A stretch of DNA of 7,142 nt from Pseudomonadota bacterium (GCA_023425225.1 JAFADB010000039.1:1-7142); one strand, 5' to 3'; counted from the stretch's first letter, positions 1 to 5,752 are shown. Made by a program: numbers and translations. Notes: generated by a model not told the origin, from the sequence alone.

Positions 1-1
1 G

Positions 2-85
2 CAGGTCCAGCTGCAGAACGCGGCCAACAAGCCGCTGGCACTGGATGTGCAGCGTCCCGCGCAGGACGACGCCGGACAGGGTTGA
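2..85 (+). CDS. C-terminal end of an unidentified protein (5' end outside window)
   Basis: The second reading frame is open from the window edge to a TGA at 83-85 and gives 27 residues, ending in PAQDDAGQG. The stretch starts with alternating polar and hydrophobic residues (QVQLQNAANKPLALDVQR). This resembles the last beta strand of a small periplasmic or PDZ-like domain and is followed by a polar tail. It is too short to assign to a family. The codons are GC-rich at third positions, like the neighbouring genes, which supports it being real coding sequence. The gene would converge on the leftward orn gene, with the hairpin-rich gap at 86-469 between them. The reading frame is fairly safe, but the function is unknown. 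Confidence 0.5.
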   Translation, partial: QVQLQNAANKPLALDVQRPAQDDAGQG

Positions 86-169
86 TCCGGCGCGCGAGGC
101 ACTGCCGCAGCCTGAAGACCACGCGGCCGGCGATCCTGCGGAAACCTCGAAAAGCTCCGCGGCAAACGC

Positions 170-196
170 GAAGGCCGGCTCACCGAGCCGGCCTTC
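170..196 (+). terminator. Strong hairpin, likely terminator of the left-edge gene
   Basis: A perfect inverted repeat of AAGGCCGGCTC (171-181) with GAGCCGGCCTT (185-195) has a three-base loop. One more G-C pair (170/196) extends the stem to 12 bp. It lies 85 bases after the stop codon at 85. The stem is flanked by AA and TT, but no long U tract follows, so termination would be imperfect or would rely on the stem alone. It could work in either direction, although orn ends about 270 bases away. Confidence 0.5.
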
Positions 197-297
197 TGCG
201 TTGTGCGCCCCACCAACGCGCGGCGTGCGCCTCAATGCGTAGCCCGGGCAGGACAGAAAGCCGCACCCAGGAGGGCAATCACGCGTCGGTCCATATC

Positions 298-329
298 CCG
301 TGCGCGCTGCGCCAACCCCACGGTTTTTT
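298..329 (+). terminator. Possible rho-independent terminator with six-T tract
   Basis: CCGTG (298-302) can pair with CACGG (319-323), and a run of six T follows immediately (324-329). The stem is only 5 bp and the loop is 16 bases, so the hairpin is weak. The T run stands out in such GC-rich DNA. No coding sequence directly precedes it. It could be a backup terminator for the left-edge gene or the 3' end of a small RNA. Confidence 0.3.
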
Positions 330-386
330 CTGAGCCCGCCCCGACTCCGCCGATGACGCATCCTGGTCACAGACCGCGCCCATGGC

Positions 387-406
387 AGCCGGCAAACCCG
401 GCTTTT
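387..406 (+). terminator. Small hairpin followed by T4
   Basis: AGCCGG (387-392) pairs with CCGGCT (398-403) around a CAAAC loop. The last T of the stem and TTT after it form a short T tract on the plus strand. This is another rightward terminator-like element before the convergent orn gene. On the minus strand it lacks a U tract, so it is less likely to serve orn. Confidence 0.35.
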
Positions 407-441
407 ACCGCCCCGGCAGTACGAATCCAGCGCTTGATACG

Positions 442-458
442 GCCGGAGCTGATCCGGC
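442..458 (-). terminator. Hairpin just downstream of orn
   Basis: GCCGGA (442-447) pairs with TCCGGC (453-458) around a five-base loop. It lies 11 bases beyond the orn stop codon, in the leftward direction. No U tract follows, so it may protect the orn 3' end or terminate only weakly. Confidence 0.3.
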
Positions 459-469
459 GCGAGCACGCC

Positions 470-1027
470 TCATCCCGCCAGCTCCGCCATGTGCTTGCGG
501 TAGTAGCGCAGCTCGTCGATGGAGTCGTGCACGTCGCTGAGCGCGGTGTGCGAGGACTGCTTGACGATCCCGGCCGCGACCTGCGGTGCCCAGCGCCGCG
601 CCAGCTCCTTGAGCGTGCTGACGTCGAGGTTGCGATAGTGGAAGTAGCGTTCCAGCCGCGGCATCAGCCGGTGCATGAAGCGGCGGTCCTGGCAGATCGA
701 GTTGCCGCACATCGGCGATGCGCCCGCCTTCACCCACTGTGCCAGGAACGCCACGGTCTGGGCCTCGGCCTGCTCCAGGCTCACCTGGCTGTCCAGCACG
801 CGCTGCCAGAGCCCGGAATGGCGATGCTGGTTGCGGTTCCACTCGTCCATCGCCTCCAGCGCTTCCAGCGGGTGCGAAATGGCGAACTCGGGGCCTTCGG
901 CCAATACGTTCAACTGGGCGTCGGTGACGACGGTGGCGATCTCGATGATCGAATCGCGATCGGTGTCCAGGCCGGTCATCTCCAGATCGATCCAGATCAG
1001 CCGGTCGTTGCCTGCATGGTTTTCCAC
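470..1027 (-). CDS. orn: Oligoribonuclease (3'-5' exoribonuclease, DEDDh family)
   Basis: Orn degrades RNA dinucleotides and other very short oligoribonucleotides to mononucleotides in the cytoplasm. It is the last step of mRNA decay and of pGpG clearance in cyclic-di-GMP breakdown. The 185-residue protein matches the usual family length. All catalytic residues are visible: D14 and E16 (DLEMTGLD), D114 (CGNSICQDRRF), and H160 and D165 (HTALSDVHDS). They are offset by two from E. coli D12/E14/D112/H158/D163. The frame is open to 1117, but I chose the GTG at 1025-1027. It places the DLEMTG motif at the normal distance from the N terminus and has an AAGG about nine bases upstream. It follows tadA after a 93-base gap, in the same direction, so it may be co-transcribed or have its own weak promoter. 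The family is metal dependent and prefers Mn2+. Identity is very secure; the exact start is less so. Confidence 0.96.
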   Translation of the reverse strand: MENHAGNDRLIWIDLEMTGLDTDRDSIIEIATVVTDAQLNVLAEGPEFAISHPLEALEAMDEWNRNQHRHSGLWQRVLDSQVSLEQAEAQTVAFLAQWVKAGASPMCGNSICQDRRFMHRLMPRLERYFHYRNLDVSTLKELARRWAPQVAAGIVKQSSHTALSDVHDSIDELRYYRKHMAELAG

Positions 1028-1120
1028 TCTTGCTTGCCTTGTCTTCCGGGCTGCGCGCGGCAGCATTGATGGCGATAGATGATAGCCCAGCCGGTCGGAC
1101 CAGGCGGGACCGCACATGCG

Positions 1121-1594
1121 CTACGGCTCGCCGAGCGGCGGCCGTCCGCGCTTGGCGCGGAAATAGTTGCTCAGGCGCGTACCGGCCTCCGTCGCCAGCA
1201 CGCCGGCCGTCACCTGCACGCGGTGGTTGTGCCGCCGGTCGCCCAGCAGGTCGAACACGCTGCCGCAGGCGCCGGTCTTCGGATCGCCGGCGGCATAGAC
1301 CAGCCGGGACACACGCGCATGCACGATCGCCATGGCGCACATCGCGCACGGCTCCAGGGTGACGTACAGCGTGCAGCCGACCAGGCGGTGGTTGCCCAGC
1401 GCCCTGCCCGCCTCGCGCATCGCCACGATCTCGGCATGCGCGCTGGGGTCGTGGCTGGCGATGTTGAGGTTCCAGCCCTCGCCCAGCAGCTGGCCCTGCG
1501 CGCCGACGACCACCGCGCCCACCGGGATCTCGTCGAACTCGTGCTGCGCACGGTCGGCCAGCGCCAGCGCATGGCGCATCCAATGCTCGTCCAC
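1121..1594 (-). CDS. tadA: tRNA-specific adenosine deaminase TadA
   Basis: TadA converts A34 to inosine in the anticodon of tRNA-Arg(ACG), so that one tRNA reads CGU, CGC and CGA. With the chosen start the protein has 157 residues and is a cytidine/deoxycytidylate deaminase fold enzyme. The zinc and catalytic signature is complete: H53 and E55 (SAHAEIVAMREA), then C83 and C86 (LEPCAMC), each four below E. coli H57/E59/C87/C90. IPVGAVVV (23-30) and WNLN (41-44) are also typical of TadA rather than of other deaminases. I chose the GTG at 1592-1594, with a GGAG nine bases upstream. Alternatives are the ATG at 1577-1579, which has no good ribosome binding site, and a TTG at 1631-1633 that overlaps the mntR stop codon as TTGA. 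The gene lies directly behind mntR, with a 35-base gap for the GTG start, and is probably on the same transcript. Confidence 0.94.
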   Translation of the reverse strand: MDEHWMRHALALADRAQHEFDEIPVGAVVVGAQGQLLGEGWNLNIASHDPSAHAEIVAMREAGRALGNHRLVGCTLYVTLEPCAMCAMAIVHARVSRLVYAAGDPKTGACGSVFDLLGDRRHNHRVQVTAGVLATEAGTRLSNYFRAKRGRPPLGEP

Positions 1595-1629
1595 GTCGCC
1601 CGGCTCCGTGGTGTCGGAAGGCCGCTCGC

Positions 1630-2088
1630 TCAACGCGGCGGAGCCTTTTCCACGAAGTCGGCGAAGGCGGCCAGCGTGGCATCGCTGACGTGGTGCTCGA
1701 TGCCCTCCGCGTCGCGGCGCGCGGTGTCGGCGTCCACGCCGAGCGCCAGCAGGAACTGTTCCACGAGCCGATGGCGCTGGCGGCTGGCCTCGGCCAGTTC
1801 CTCGCCTTCCGGGGTCAGGAACACGCCGCGGTACGGACGCTGCACCACCCATCCGCCCTGGACCAGGCGCTTGAGCATCTTGGCCACGGTGGGCTGGGCC
1901 ACGCCCAGGCGTGCGGCGATGTCGACCTGGCGGGCCTCGCCGCCGTCGGCCAACAGGTCGGAAATCAGCTCGACGTAGTCCTCGACCAGTTCCAGCCGGC
2001 GCGCCTCGCGCACCTGGCGGAAGCCCTCGACGTGGAGCCGTGCGTCCACCAGACCGGGAAGCTGCGCCTTTTCTTCTTTGCCCACCAT
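1630..2088 (-). CDS. mntR: Manganese-responsive transcriptional repressor MntR (DtxR family)
   Basis: MntR senses cytoplasmic Mn2+ and, when loaded, represses manganese uptake genes. The 152-residue protein resembles the E. coli form of about 155 residues, including the HVEGFRQVREARR and DAARLGV-type segments and a helix-turn-helix at about 53-76 (QVDIAARLGVAQPTVAKMLK). The metal site can be read directly: D37, E40, H106, E128, E131 and H132 have exactly the spacing of B. subtilis MntR D8, E11, H77, E99, E102 and H103. The frame is open to 2181. I chose the ATG at 2086-2088 because an AAGGAG (2093-2098) lies just upstream. The spacing is short (4 bases), so the next codon, a GTG, could also be used. 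The longer frame would run into the mntH promoter. It is divergent from mntH, with a candidate operator between them that might also give autoregulation. Confidence 0.95.
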   Translation of the reverse strand: MVGKEEKAQLPGLVDARLHVEGFRQVREARRLELVEDYVELISDLLADGGEARQVDIAARLGVAQPTVAKMLKRLVQGGWVVQRPYRGVFLTPEGEELAEASRQRHRLVEQFLLALGVDADTARRDAEGIEHHVSDATLAAFADFVEKAPPR

Positions 2089-2179
2089 CCTGCTCCTTGC
2101 TGCATGCGCAGATGATCGTTCATGAAGCCGATGCAGGTCCATCCGGTACATCCGACTCGAATTGCCAATGCTTTCACTC

Positions 2180-2193
2180 ATAGCTGTTGCTAT
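2180..2193. promoter_or_regulatory. Candidate MntR operator (palindrome)
   Basis: ATAGC-TGTT-GCTAT is a perfect 5-4-5 inverted repeat in the mntR-mntH gap. From memory, the enteric MntR box has the core ATAGC-N4-GCTAT with the same half-sites and the same spacing. The palindrome overlaps the presumed mntH -10 box (2193-2198), which suits simple repression by blocking RNA polymerase. It is 31 bases before the mntH start codon and 92 bases from the mntR start. The palindrome is seen directly; binding by MntR is inferred. Confidence 0.75.
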
Positions 2194-2198
2194 ATACT
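2193..2198 (+). promoter_or_regulatory. Predicted mntH -10 box
   Basis: TATACT is a near-consensus sigma-70 -10 box. No good -35 hexamer is present at 16-18 bases upstream. The predicted transcription start is near 2205, leaving a 5' leader of about 20 bases. That is too short for a Mn riboswitch of the kind found upstream of enteric mntH. A GGAA (2212-2215) eight bases before the ATG is a modest ribosome binding site. Confidence 0.5.
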
Positions 2199-2223
2199 AC
2201 ATCGGTTCCCCGGAACTCCCGAA

Positions 2224-3564
2224 ATGAAAGAATCCTCGCCCCCGCTTCCCGATCGCGGCACTTCCGACAACTACCGCAGCCTGGGCGACATGAATGCCAG
2301 CGTCGCGGTGCCGGCCGCCAATGGGTCGTGGTGGCGCAAGCTGCTGGCCTTCGTCGGCCCCGGCTACATGGTGTCGGTGGGCTACATGGACCCGGGCAAC
2401 TGGGCCACCGACCTGGCCGGCGGTTCGCAGTTCGGCTACCTGCTGCTGTCGGTGATCCTGCTGTCGAACCTGATGGCGGTCGTGCTGCAGGGGTTGGCCG
2501 CGCGCCTGGGCATCGCCACCGGAATGGATCTGGCCCAGGCCTGCCGCGAGCGCTACGGCAAGCGCACCAACATCGTGCTGTGGCTGCTGTGCGAATCGGC
2601 GATCGTGGCCTGCGACCTGGCCGAGGTGATCGGTACCGCGATCGCGCTGAAGCTGCTGTTCGGCATCCCGCTGCTCACCGGCGCGATCATCACCATGGTC
2701 GACGTGCTGCTGGTGCTGTATCTGATGAACCGCGGCTTCCGCAGGCTGGAGGCGTTCGTCATCGCGCTGCTGACGGTGATCTTCCTGTGCTTCGCGGTGC
2801 AGATGGTGATGGCCTCGCCGGTACTGAGCGACGTGCTGGCCGGTTTCATCCCGCGCGCCGAGATCGTCACCCATCCCGGCGCGCTGTACCTGGCCATCGG
2901 CATCGTCGGCGCGACGGTGATGCCGCACAACCTGTACCTGCATTCCTCGATCGTGCAGACGCGCGCCTATCCGCGCACCGACGCCGGCCGCCGTTCCGCG
3001 CTGCGCTGGGCGGTCACCGACAGCACCATCGCGCTGAGCCTGGCGCTGTTCGTCAACGCCGCCATCCTGATCCTGGCCGCCTCGGCATTCCACCTGCACG
3101 GCCGCACCGACGTGGCCGAGATCGAGCAGGCCTACGAACTGCTGGCGCCGATGCTGGGCGTGGGCATCGCCTCGACGCTGTTCGCGGTGGCGCTGCTGGC
3201 CTCCGGCGTCAATTCCACCGTCACCGCGACGCTGGCCGGGCAGATCGTGATGGAAGGCTTCCTGCACCTGCGCATCCCGCCGTGGCTGCGGCGCCTGATC
3301 ACCCGCGGGCTGGCGATCGTGCCGGTGGTGGTGGTGACGGCGATCTACGGCGAGGCCGGCACGGCGCGGCTGCTGGTGTTCAGCCAGGTGCTGCTGTCGA
3401 TGCAGCTGCCGTTCGCGGTGATCCCGCTTGTGCACTTCGTCGCCGACCGGAAGCGCATGGGCGCGCTGGCCACGCCGCGCTGGCTGCTGGCGCTGGCCTG
3501 GCTCATCGCCGCCCTCATCGTGGTGCTGAACATCAAGCTGCTGGTCGACACGATCCGCATGTAG
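2224..3564 (+). CDS. mntH: NRAMP-family manganese/iron proton symporter MntH
   Basis: MntH imports Mn2+ (and Fe2+) across the inner membrane, driven by protons. The 446-residue, mostly hydrophobic protein is consistent with the 11-helix NRAMP fold. Both metal-binding signatures are intact: D56 and N59 in helix 1 (GYMDPGNWATDLAGGS) and M233/H235 in helix 6 (VMPHNLYLHSS). The frame is open from 2122, but the ATG at 2224 is preferred because the -10 box and MntR palindrome lie upstream of it. The segment YRSLGDMNASVAVP at about 17-30 looks family-conserved, which argues against starting at the next ATG (codon 23). The cytosolic N terminus is somewhat longer than in the 412-residue E. coli protein. 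The gene is divergent from its presumed repressor mntR, and its stop codon is 31 bases from that of the convergent LysR gene. Confidence 0.96.
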   Translation: MKESSPPLPDRGTSDNYRSLGDMNASVAVPAANGSWWRKLLAFVGPGYMVSVGYMDPGNWATDLAGGSQFGYLLLSVILLSNLMAVVLQGLAARLGIATGMDLAQACRERYGKRTNIVLWLLCESAIVACDLAEVIGTAIALKLLFGIPLLTGAIITMVDVLLVLYLMNRGFRRLEAFVIALLTVIFLCFAVQMVMASPVLSDVLAGFIPRAEIVTHPGALYLAIGIVGATVMPHNLYLHSSIVQTRAYPRTDAGRRSALRWAVTDSTIALSLALFVNAAILILAASAFHLHGRTDVAEIEQAYELLAPMLGVGIASTLFAVALLASGVNSTVTATLAGQIVMEGFLHLRIPPWLRRLITRGLAIVPVVVVTAIYGEAGTARLLVFSQVLLSMQLPFAVIPLVHFVADRKRMGALATPRWLLALAWLIAALIVVLNIKLLVDTIRM

Positions 3565-3575
3565 GGAGATGCCGT

Positions 3576-3593
3576 GGGGCGAGCATGCGCCCC
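3576..3593. terminator. Hairpin between convergent mntH and LysR genes
   Basis: GGGGCG (3576-3581) pairs with CGCCCC (3588-3593) around the loop AGCATG. The hairpin fills most of the 31-base gap between the two stop codons, so it could serve both genes. It lacks a T tract on either strand, so its strength as a terminator is doubtful. Confidence 0.4.
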
Positions 3594-3595
3594 CG

Positions 3596-4480
3596 TCACG
3601 GCACCCGCGCGGCGTGCTCGCTGGCCAGCTGCAGCCACGCCTGCGCGGCGTGCGAGAGGAAGCTGCCGCGGCGCCAGATCAGGGCCATGTGCCAGACCAG
3701 CTCGCGCTCGTCGAGCAACGCCATCGGCAGGCCGTGCACATGCCGCTGCGCGATCATCCGCGGCAGCACCGCCACGCCGATCCCCGCGGCCACCAGCGCG
3801 GCGATGAAGGAGATCTGGCCGCTGCGCGCCACCTCGCGCGGGATGAAACCGTGCTGCTGGCAGGCCGCGACGATGCGCCGGTTCAGCGCGAAGCCCTTCT
3901 CGAACAGGATGAAGGCACTGTCGTGCAGGGCATCGAGCCCGACGCTGTCGCGCCCGGCCAGCGGATGCCCCGGCGGCATCACCACCACCATCGGTTCGCG
4001 CCGCACCGATTGCCATTCGAACGCGTCGTCCACCGGCAGCAGGCTGCCGGCCAGCTCGACGTCGCCGGCGCGCAGGCTGTCCTCCAGCGCCTGGCTGCCC
4101 AGTTCCAGCAGCCGCAGCTGCACGCCCGGGTAGCGCTCGCGGTAGGCGGCGAACAACGGCGCGAACAGGATGTCGCTGCCCAGCAGCGGCAGGCCCACGT
4201 GCAGCTCGCCGCGACGCAGGCCGCGCAGGTCGTCCAGTTCGGCTTCCAGGCTGTCGCGCTCGGCCAGCAGGGTGAGCGCGCGCCGGTAGACGATCTCTCC
4301 GGCCTGGGTCAGGCGCACGCCCTGCCGCGAGCGCTCCAGCAGCGGCAGGCCGACCTCGTCCTCGAGCAGCTTCACGGTCTTGCTGACCGTGGGCTGGGTG
4401 GCGTTGAGGCTTTCGGCGGCCGCGGAAAAGCCGCCGCGGCGCACGACCTCGACCAACGACTTCAGCTGCCGGATATCCAT
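3596..4480 (-). CDS. LysR-family transcriptional regulator, likely of the adjacent lrgAB/cidAB operon
   Basis: This is a 294-residue LysR-type regulator of normal length. The N-terminal winged helix-turn-helix is clear at about 1-60 (MDIRQLKSLVEVV, FSAAAESLNATQPTVSK, LLERSRQGVRLTQAG). A linker helix follows, and then a periplasmic-binding-protein-like effector domain at about 88-290. The ATG at 4478-4480 gives the classical LysR N terminus. A TTG at 4499-4501 would add seven residues and has no better support. No strong ribosome binding site is visible at either start. The gene is divergent from lrgA across 71 bases that contain two palindromes, the usual arrangement for a LysR activator and its target. 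By analogy with CidR of Gram-positive bacteria, it may respond to acetate or pyruvate status. The family is certain; target and effector are inferred. Confidence 0.93.
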   Translation of the reverse strand: MDIRQLKSLVEVVRRGGFSAAAESLNATQPTVSKTVKLLEDEVGLPLLERSRQGVRLTQAGEIVYRRALTLLAERDSLEAELDDLRGLRRGELHVGLPLLGSDILFAPLFAAYRERYPGVQLRLLELGSQALEDSLRAGDVELAGSLLPVDDAFEWQSVRREPMVVVMPPGHPLAGRDSVGLDALHDSAFILFEKGFALNRRIVAACQQHGFIPREVARSGQISFIAALVAAGIGVAVLPRMIAQRHVHGLPMALLDERELVWHMALIWRRGSFLSHAAQAWLQLASEHAARVP

Positions 4481-4499
4481 TCTTTTATCGAATCCTGAC

Positions 4500-4512
4500 A
4501 ATTCTTAGAATT
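4500..4512. promoter_or_regulatory. Palindrome 1 in LysR-lrgA gap, candidate regulator site
   Basis: AATTC-TTA-GAATT is a perfect 5-3-5 inverted repeat. It contains a T-N11-A arrangement (4502-4514), the loose consensus for LysR-type binding sites. It sits about 20 bases upstream of the LysR start codon, where binding could repress the regulator's own gene. It is centred about 46 bases before the presumed lrgA transcription start. Confidence 0.45.
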
Positions 4513-4525
4513 CATTTTACTAATA

Positions 4526-4538
4526 CGACAAAGTGTCG
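4526..4538. promoter_or_regulatory. Palindrome 2 in LysR-lrgA gap, candidate regulator site
   Basis: CGACA-AAG-TGTCG is a second perfect 5-3-5 inverted repeat. Its centre is 26 bases from that of palindrome 1, and it lies directly upstream of the lrgA -10 box (4541-4546). It covers the spacer where a -35 box would otherwise be, and no good -35 hexamer is present. This suits activator-dependent transcription or steric repression. Confidence 0.45.
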
Positions 4539-4540
4539 CA

Positions 4541-4546
4541 TATAGT
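4541..4546 (+). promoter_or_regulatory. Predicted lrgA/cidA -10 box
   Basis: TATAGT is a good -10 hexamer in an otherwise GC-rich sequence. It ends only five bases before the ATG at 4552, so a start site six or seven bases downstream falls on or just inside that codon. The upstream hexamers at 16-18 bases spacing are poor matches to a -35 box. Confidence 0.45.
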
Positions 4547-4551
4547 CTTCC

Positions 4552-4974
4552 ATGAATATTCCCGAACGTTCCGTGCTGCGGCCGATGATGCCGCTCGCGC
4601 GCAGGCGGCTGCGCGGCAGCCGCATCGCCCAGATCGCCCTGATCGTGGTGGTATGGGCTGCCGCCGAATGGCTGGTGCGCCGATTCGACCTGCCTGTCCC
4701 CTCCGGCATCCTCGGCATGGCGCTGCTGCTGGTGCTGCTGCTGCGCAACTGGCTCTCGCCGCATGCGCTCACGCGCGGCGCCGACTGGCTGCTGGCGGAG
4801 ATGCTGCTGTTCTTCGTTCCCGCGGCGATGATCCTGCTCGACAACCGGCAGATGCTCGGTTGGCTCGGCATCAAGCTGGTCGCGGTGGTGCTGGCCGGCA
4901 CGGTGCTGGTGATGGCCAGCACCGCGTTGACCGTGGACCTGTGCTATCGCTGGAGCCGCCGCGATGAAGAGTGA
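4552..4974 (+). CDS. LrgA/CidA-family (holin-like) membrane protein
   Basis: This is a 140-residue inner membrane protein with four predicted helices at about 24-42, 50-64, 79-96 and 104-131. It carries the family motifs VPSGILGM (49-56) and FFVPAAMILL (87-96). LrgA/CidA proteins were first described as holin-like modulators of murein hydrolase release in Staphylococcus. LrgAB-type pairs have since been linked to export or import of pyruvate and similar small carboxylates. The N-terminal 23 residues are basic (RPMMPLARRRLRGSR), so they face the cytoplasm. No ribosome binding site precedes the ATG, and the -10 box lies immediately upstream, so translation may be leaderless. A downstream start at codon 12 or 13 would keep the whole core but also lacks a ribosome binding site. 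The gene overlaps the next by 11 bases. I cannot tell whether it is better called lrgA or cidA. Confidence 0.92.
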   Translation: MNIPERSVLRPMMPLARRRLRGSRIAQIALIVVVWAAAEWLVRRFDLPVPSGILGMALLLVLLLRNWLSPHALTRGADWLLAEMLLFFVPAAMILLDNRQMLGWLGIKLVAVVLAGTVLVMASTALTVDLCYRWSRRDEE

Positions 4975-5677
4975 GTTCTTCCGCCAGTTCGTGCAGAGCC
5001 TGGGCTGGCCGGTGTTCTGGGGCGTGGCGACGATCGCCGTCTACTACCTGGCCAAGGCGCTGTACCGGCGCTACCACAACGCCTGGACCTCGCCTCTGAT
5101 CTTCTCGCCGCTGGTGCTGCTGGCGCTGGCGGTACTGCTGCACGCCAACTACCACGACTACATGCGCGGCACGCACTGGCTGATGGCCATGCTGGGCCCG
5201 GTCACGGTCGCCTTCGCCATTCCCATCTACCAGCAGCGCGAGCTGATCCGGCGCAACTGGAAGGTCCTCGGCGCCGGCGTGGCGGTCGGCAGCACCGTGG
5301 CCATCCTCAGCGCGTGGTACCTGTCCACGCTGCTGCACCTGTCCAGCGACCTGCGGCTGAGCCTGACCCCGCGCTCGATCACCACCCCGCTGGCGATGGA
5401 GGTCTCCGACGAGGTCGGCGGCGTGGCCGAGCTGACCGCGGTGTTCGTGATCCTGACCGGCATCTGCGGATCGCTGGTCGGACAGGTCGTGCTGCGCTAC
5501 CTGCCGGTGCGCAGCTCGATGGCGCGCGGCGCCCTGCTCGGCATGGGCGCGCACGGCATGGGCGTGGCCAAGGCCCGCGAGATCGGCAGCGAGGAAGGTG
5601 CCATCGCCGGCCTGGTGATGGTGATGGCCGGCCTGCTCAACGTGATGGTGGCGCCGATCCTGATTCGCCTGCTCTGA
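4964..5677 (+). CDS. LrgB/CidB-family membrane protein
   Basis: This 237-residue polytopic membrane protein is the obligate partner of the preceding LrgA/CidA protein. Family motifs are intact: GPVTVAFAIPIYQQ (78-91), PRSITTPLAMEVS (136-148) followed by VGG, and GMGAHGMGVAKA (193-204). The pair resembles the two halves of plant PLGG1, a plastid glycolate/glycerate transporter, and bacterial LrgAB/PftAB-type pyruvate systems. A small-carboxylate transport role is therefore as likely as the older holin/antiholin model. The ATG lies 11 bases inside the end of the upstream gene, with a GGAG (4952-4955) eight bases before it, so translation is probably coupled. The length is normal and nothing appears broken. 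The gene converges on the unknown membrane protein at 5800. Confidence 0.94.
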   Translation: MKSEFFRQFVQSLGWPVFWGVATIAVYYLAKALYRRYHNAWTSPLIFSPLVLLALAVLLHANYHDYMRGTHWLMAMLGPVTVAFAIPIYQQRELIRRNWKVLGAGVAVGSTVAILSAWYLSTLLHLSSDLRLSLTPRSITTPLAMEVSDEVGGVAELTAVFVILTGICGSLVGQVVLRYLPVRSSMARGALLGMGAHGMGVAKAREIGSEEGAIAGLVMVMAGLLNVMVAPILIRLL

Positions 5678-5730
5678 TCAACCTGCCGTGCCCGGTATTG
5701 GATGGCTGGGCAACCGGCGTCCGATGGCAC

Positions 5731-5752
5731 CGGTCCCGGCCGGCCGCGACCG
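5731..5752. repeat. Imperfect palindrome in the convergent gap after lrgB/cidB
   Basis: CGGTC-C-CGGCC pairs with GGCCG-C-GACCG over 22 bases, with a single mismatched position per arm and no spacer. It lies in the 122-base gap between two convergent genes (5678-5799). It may act as a terminator for either transcript, but has no T tract. No other feature is seen in this gap. Confidence 0.25.

Larger units (their letters stand above)
86..469. other. Intergenic region between convergent genes, hairpin rich, no gene seen
   Basis: This stretch of 384 bases lies between the left-edge gene and orn. The open frames that cross it have no family features and poor starts, and they conflict with each other. 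It holds the hairpins at 170-196, 298-329, 387-406 and 442-458. I see no tRNA-like fold and no tandem repeat. A small RNA ending at the T6 run (324-329) is possible but unproven. Confidence 0.5.

Noticed and set aside
203..1069. Plus-strand open frame of 288 codons antisense to orn
   Set aside because: orn is certain from its catalytic residues, and this frame shows no start signals or motifs.
1079..1084. TATCAT on the minus strand as a separate orn promoter -10
   Set aside because: No acceptable -35 hexamer is found at 15-18 bases spacing. I could not support it beyond the single hexamer.
1028..1117. Upstream extension of orn to 1117 (30 extra residues)
   Set aside because: The extension is Arg-rich and not part of the Orn fold. 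The GTG at 1025-1027 has a ribosome binding site and gives the normal length.
1079..1978. Plus-strand open frame of 299 codons antisense to tadA and mntR
   Set aside because: It is a shadow of two genes with intact active or metal sites.
2122..2223. Upstream extension of mntH from the ATG at 2122
   Set aside because: The presumed promoter and MntR palindrome lie inside it, so it would not be on the mRNA.
2197..3435. Minus-strand open frame of 412 codons antisense to mntH
   Set aside because: The product is rich in His, Gln and Arg with no family features. mntH on the other strand has complete NRAMP motifs.
2187..4133. Long plus-strand open frame of 648 codons across mntH and the LysR gene
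   Set aside because: It is out of frame with mntH and antisense to the LysR gene. Its product is Arg/Ala/Gly-rich with no domain, as expected for shadow frames in GC-rich coding DNA.
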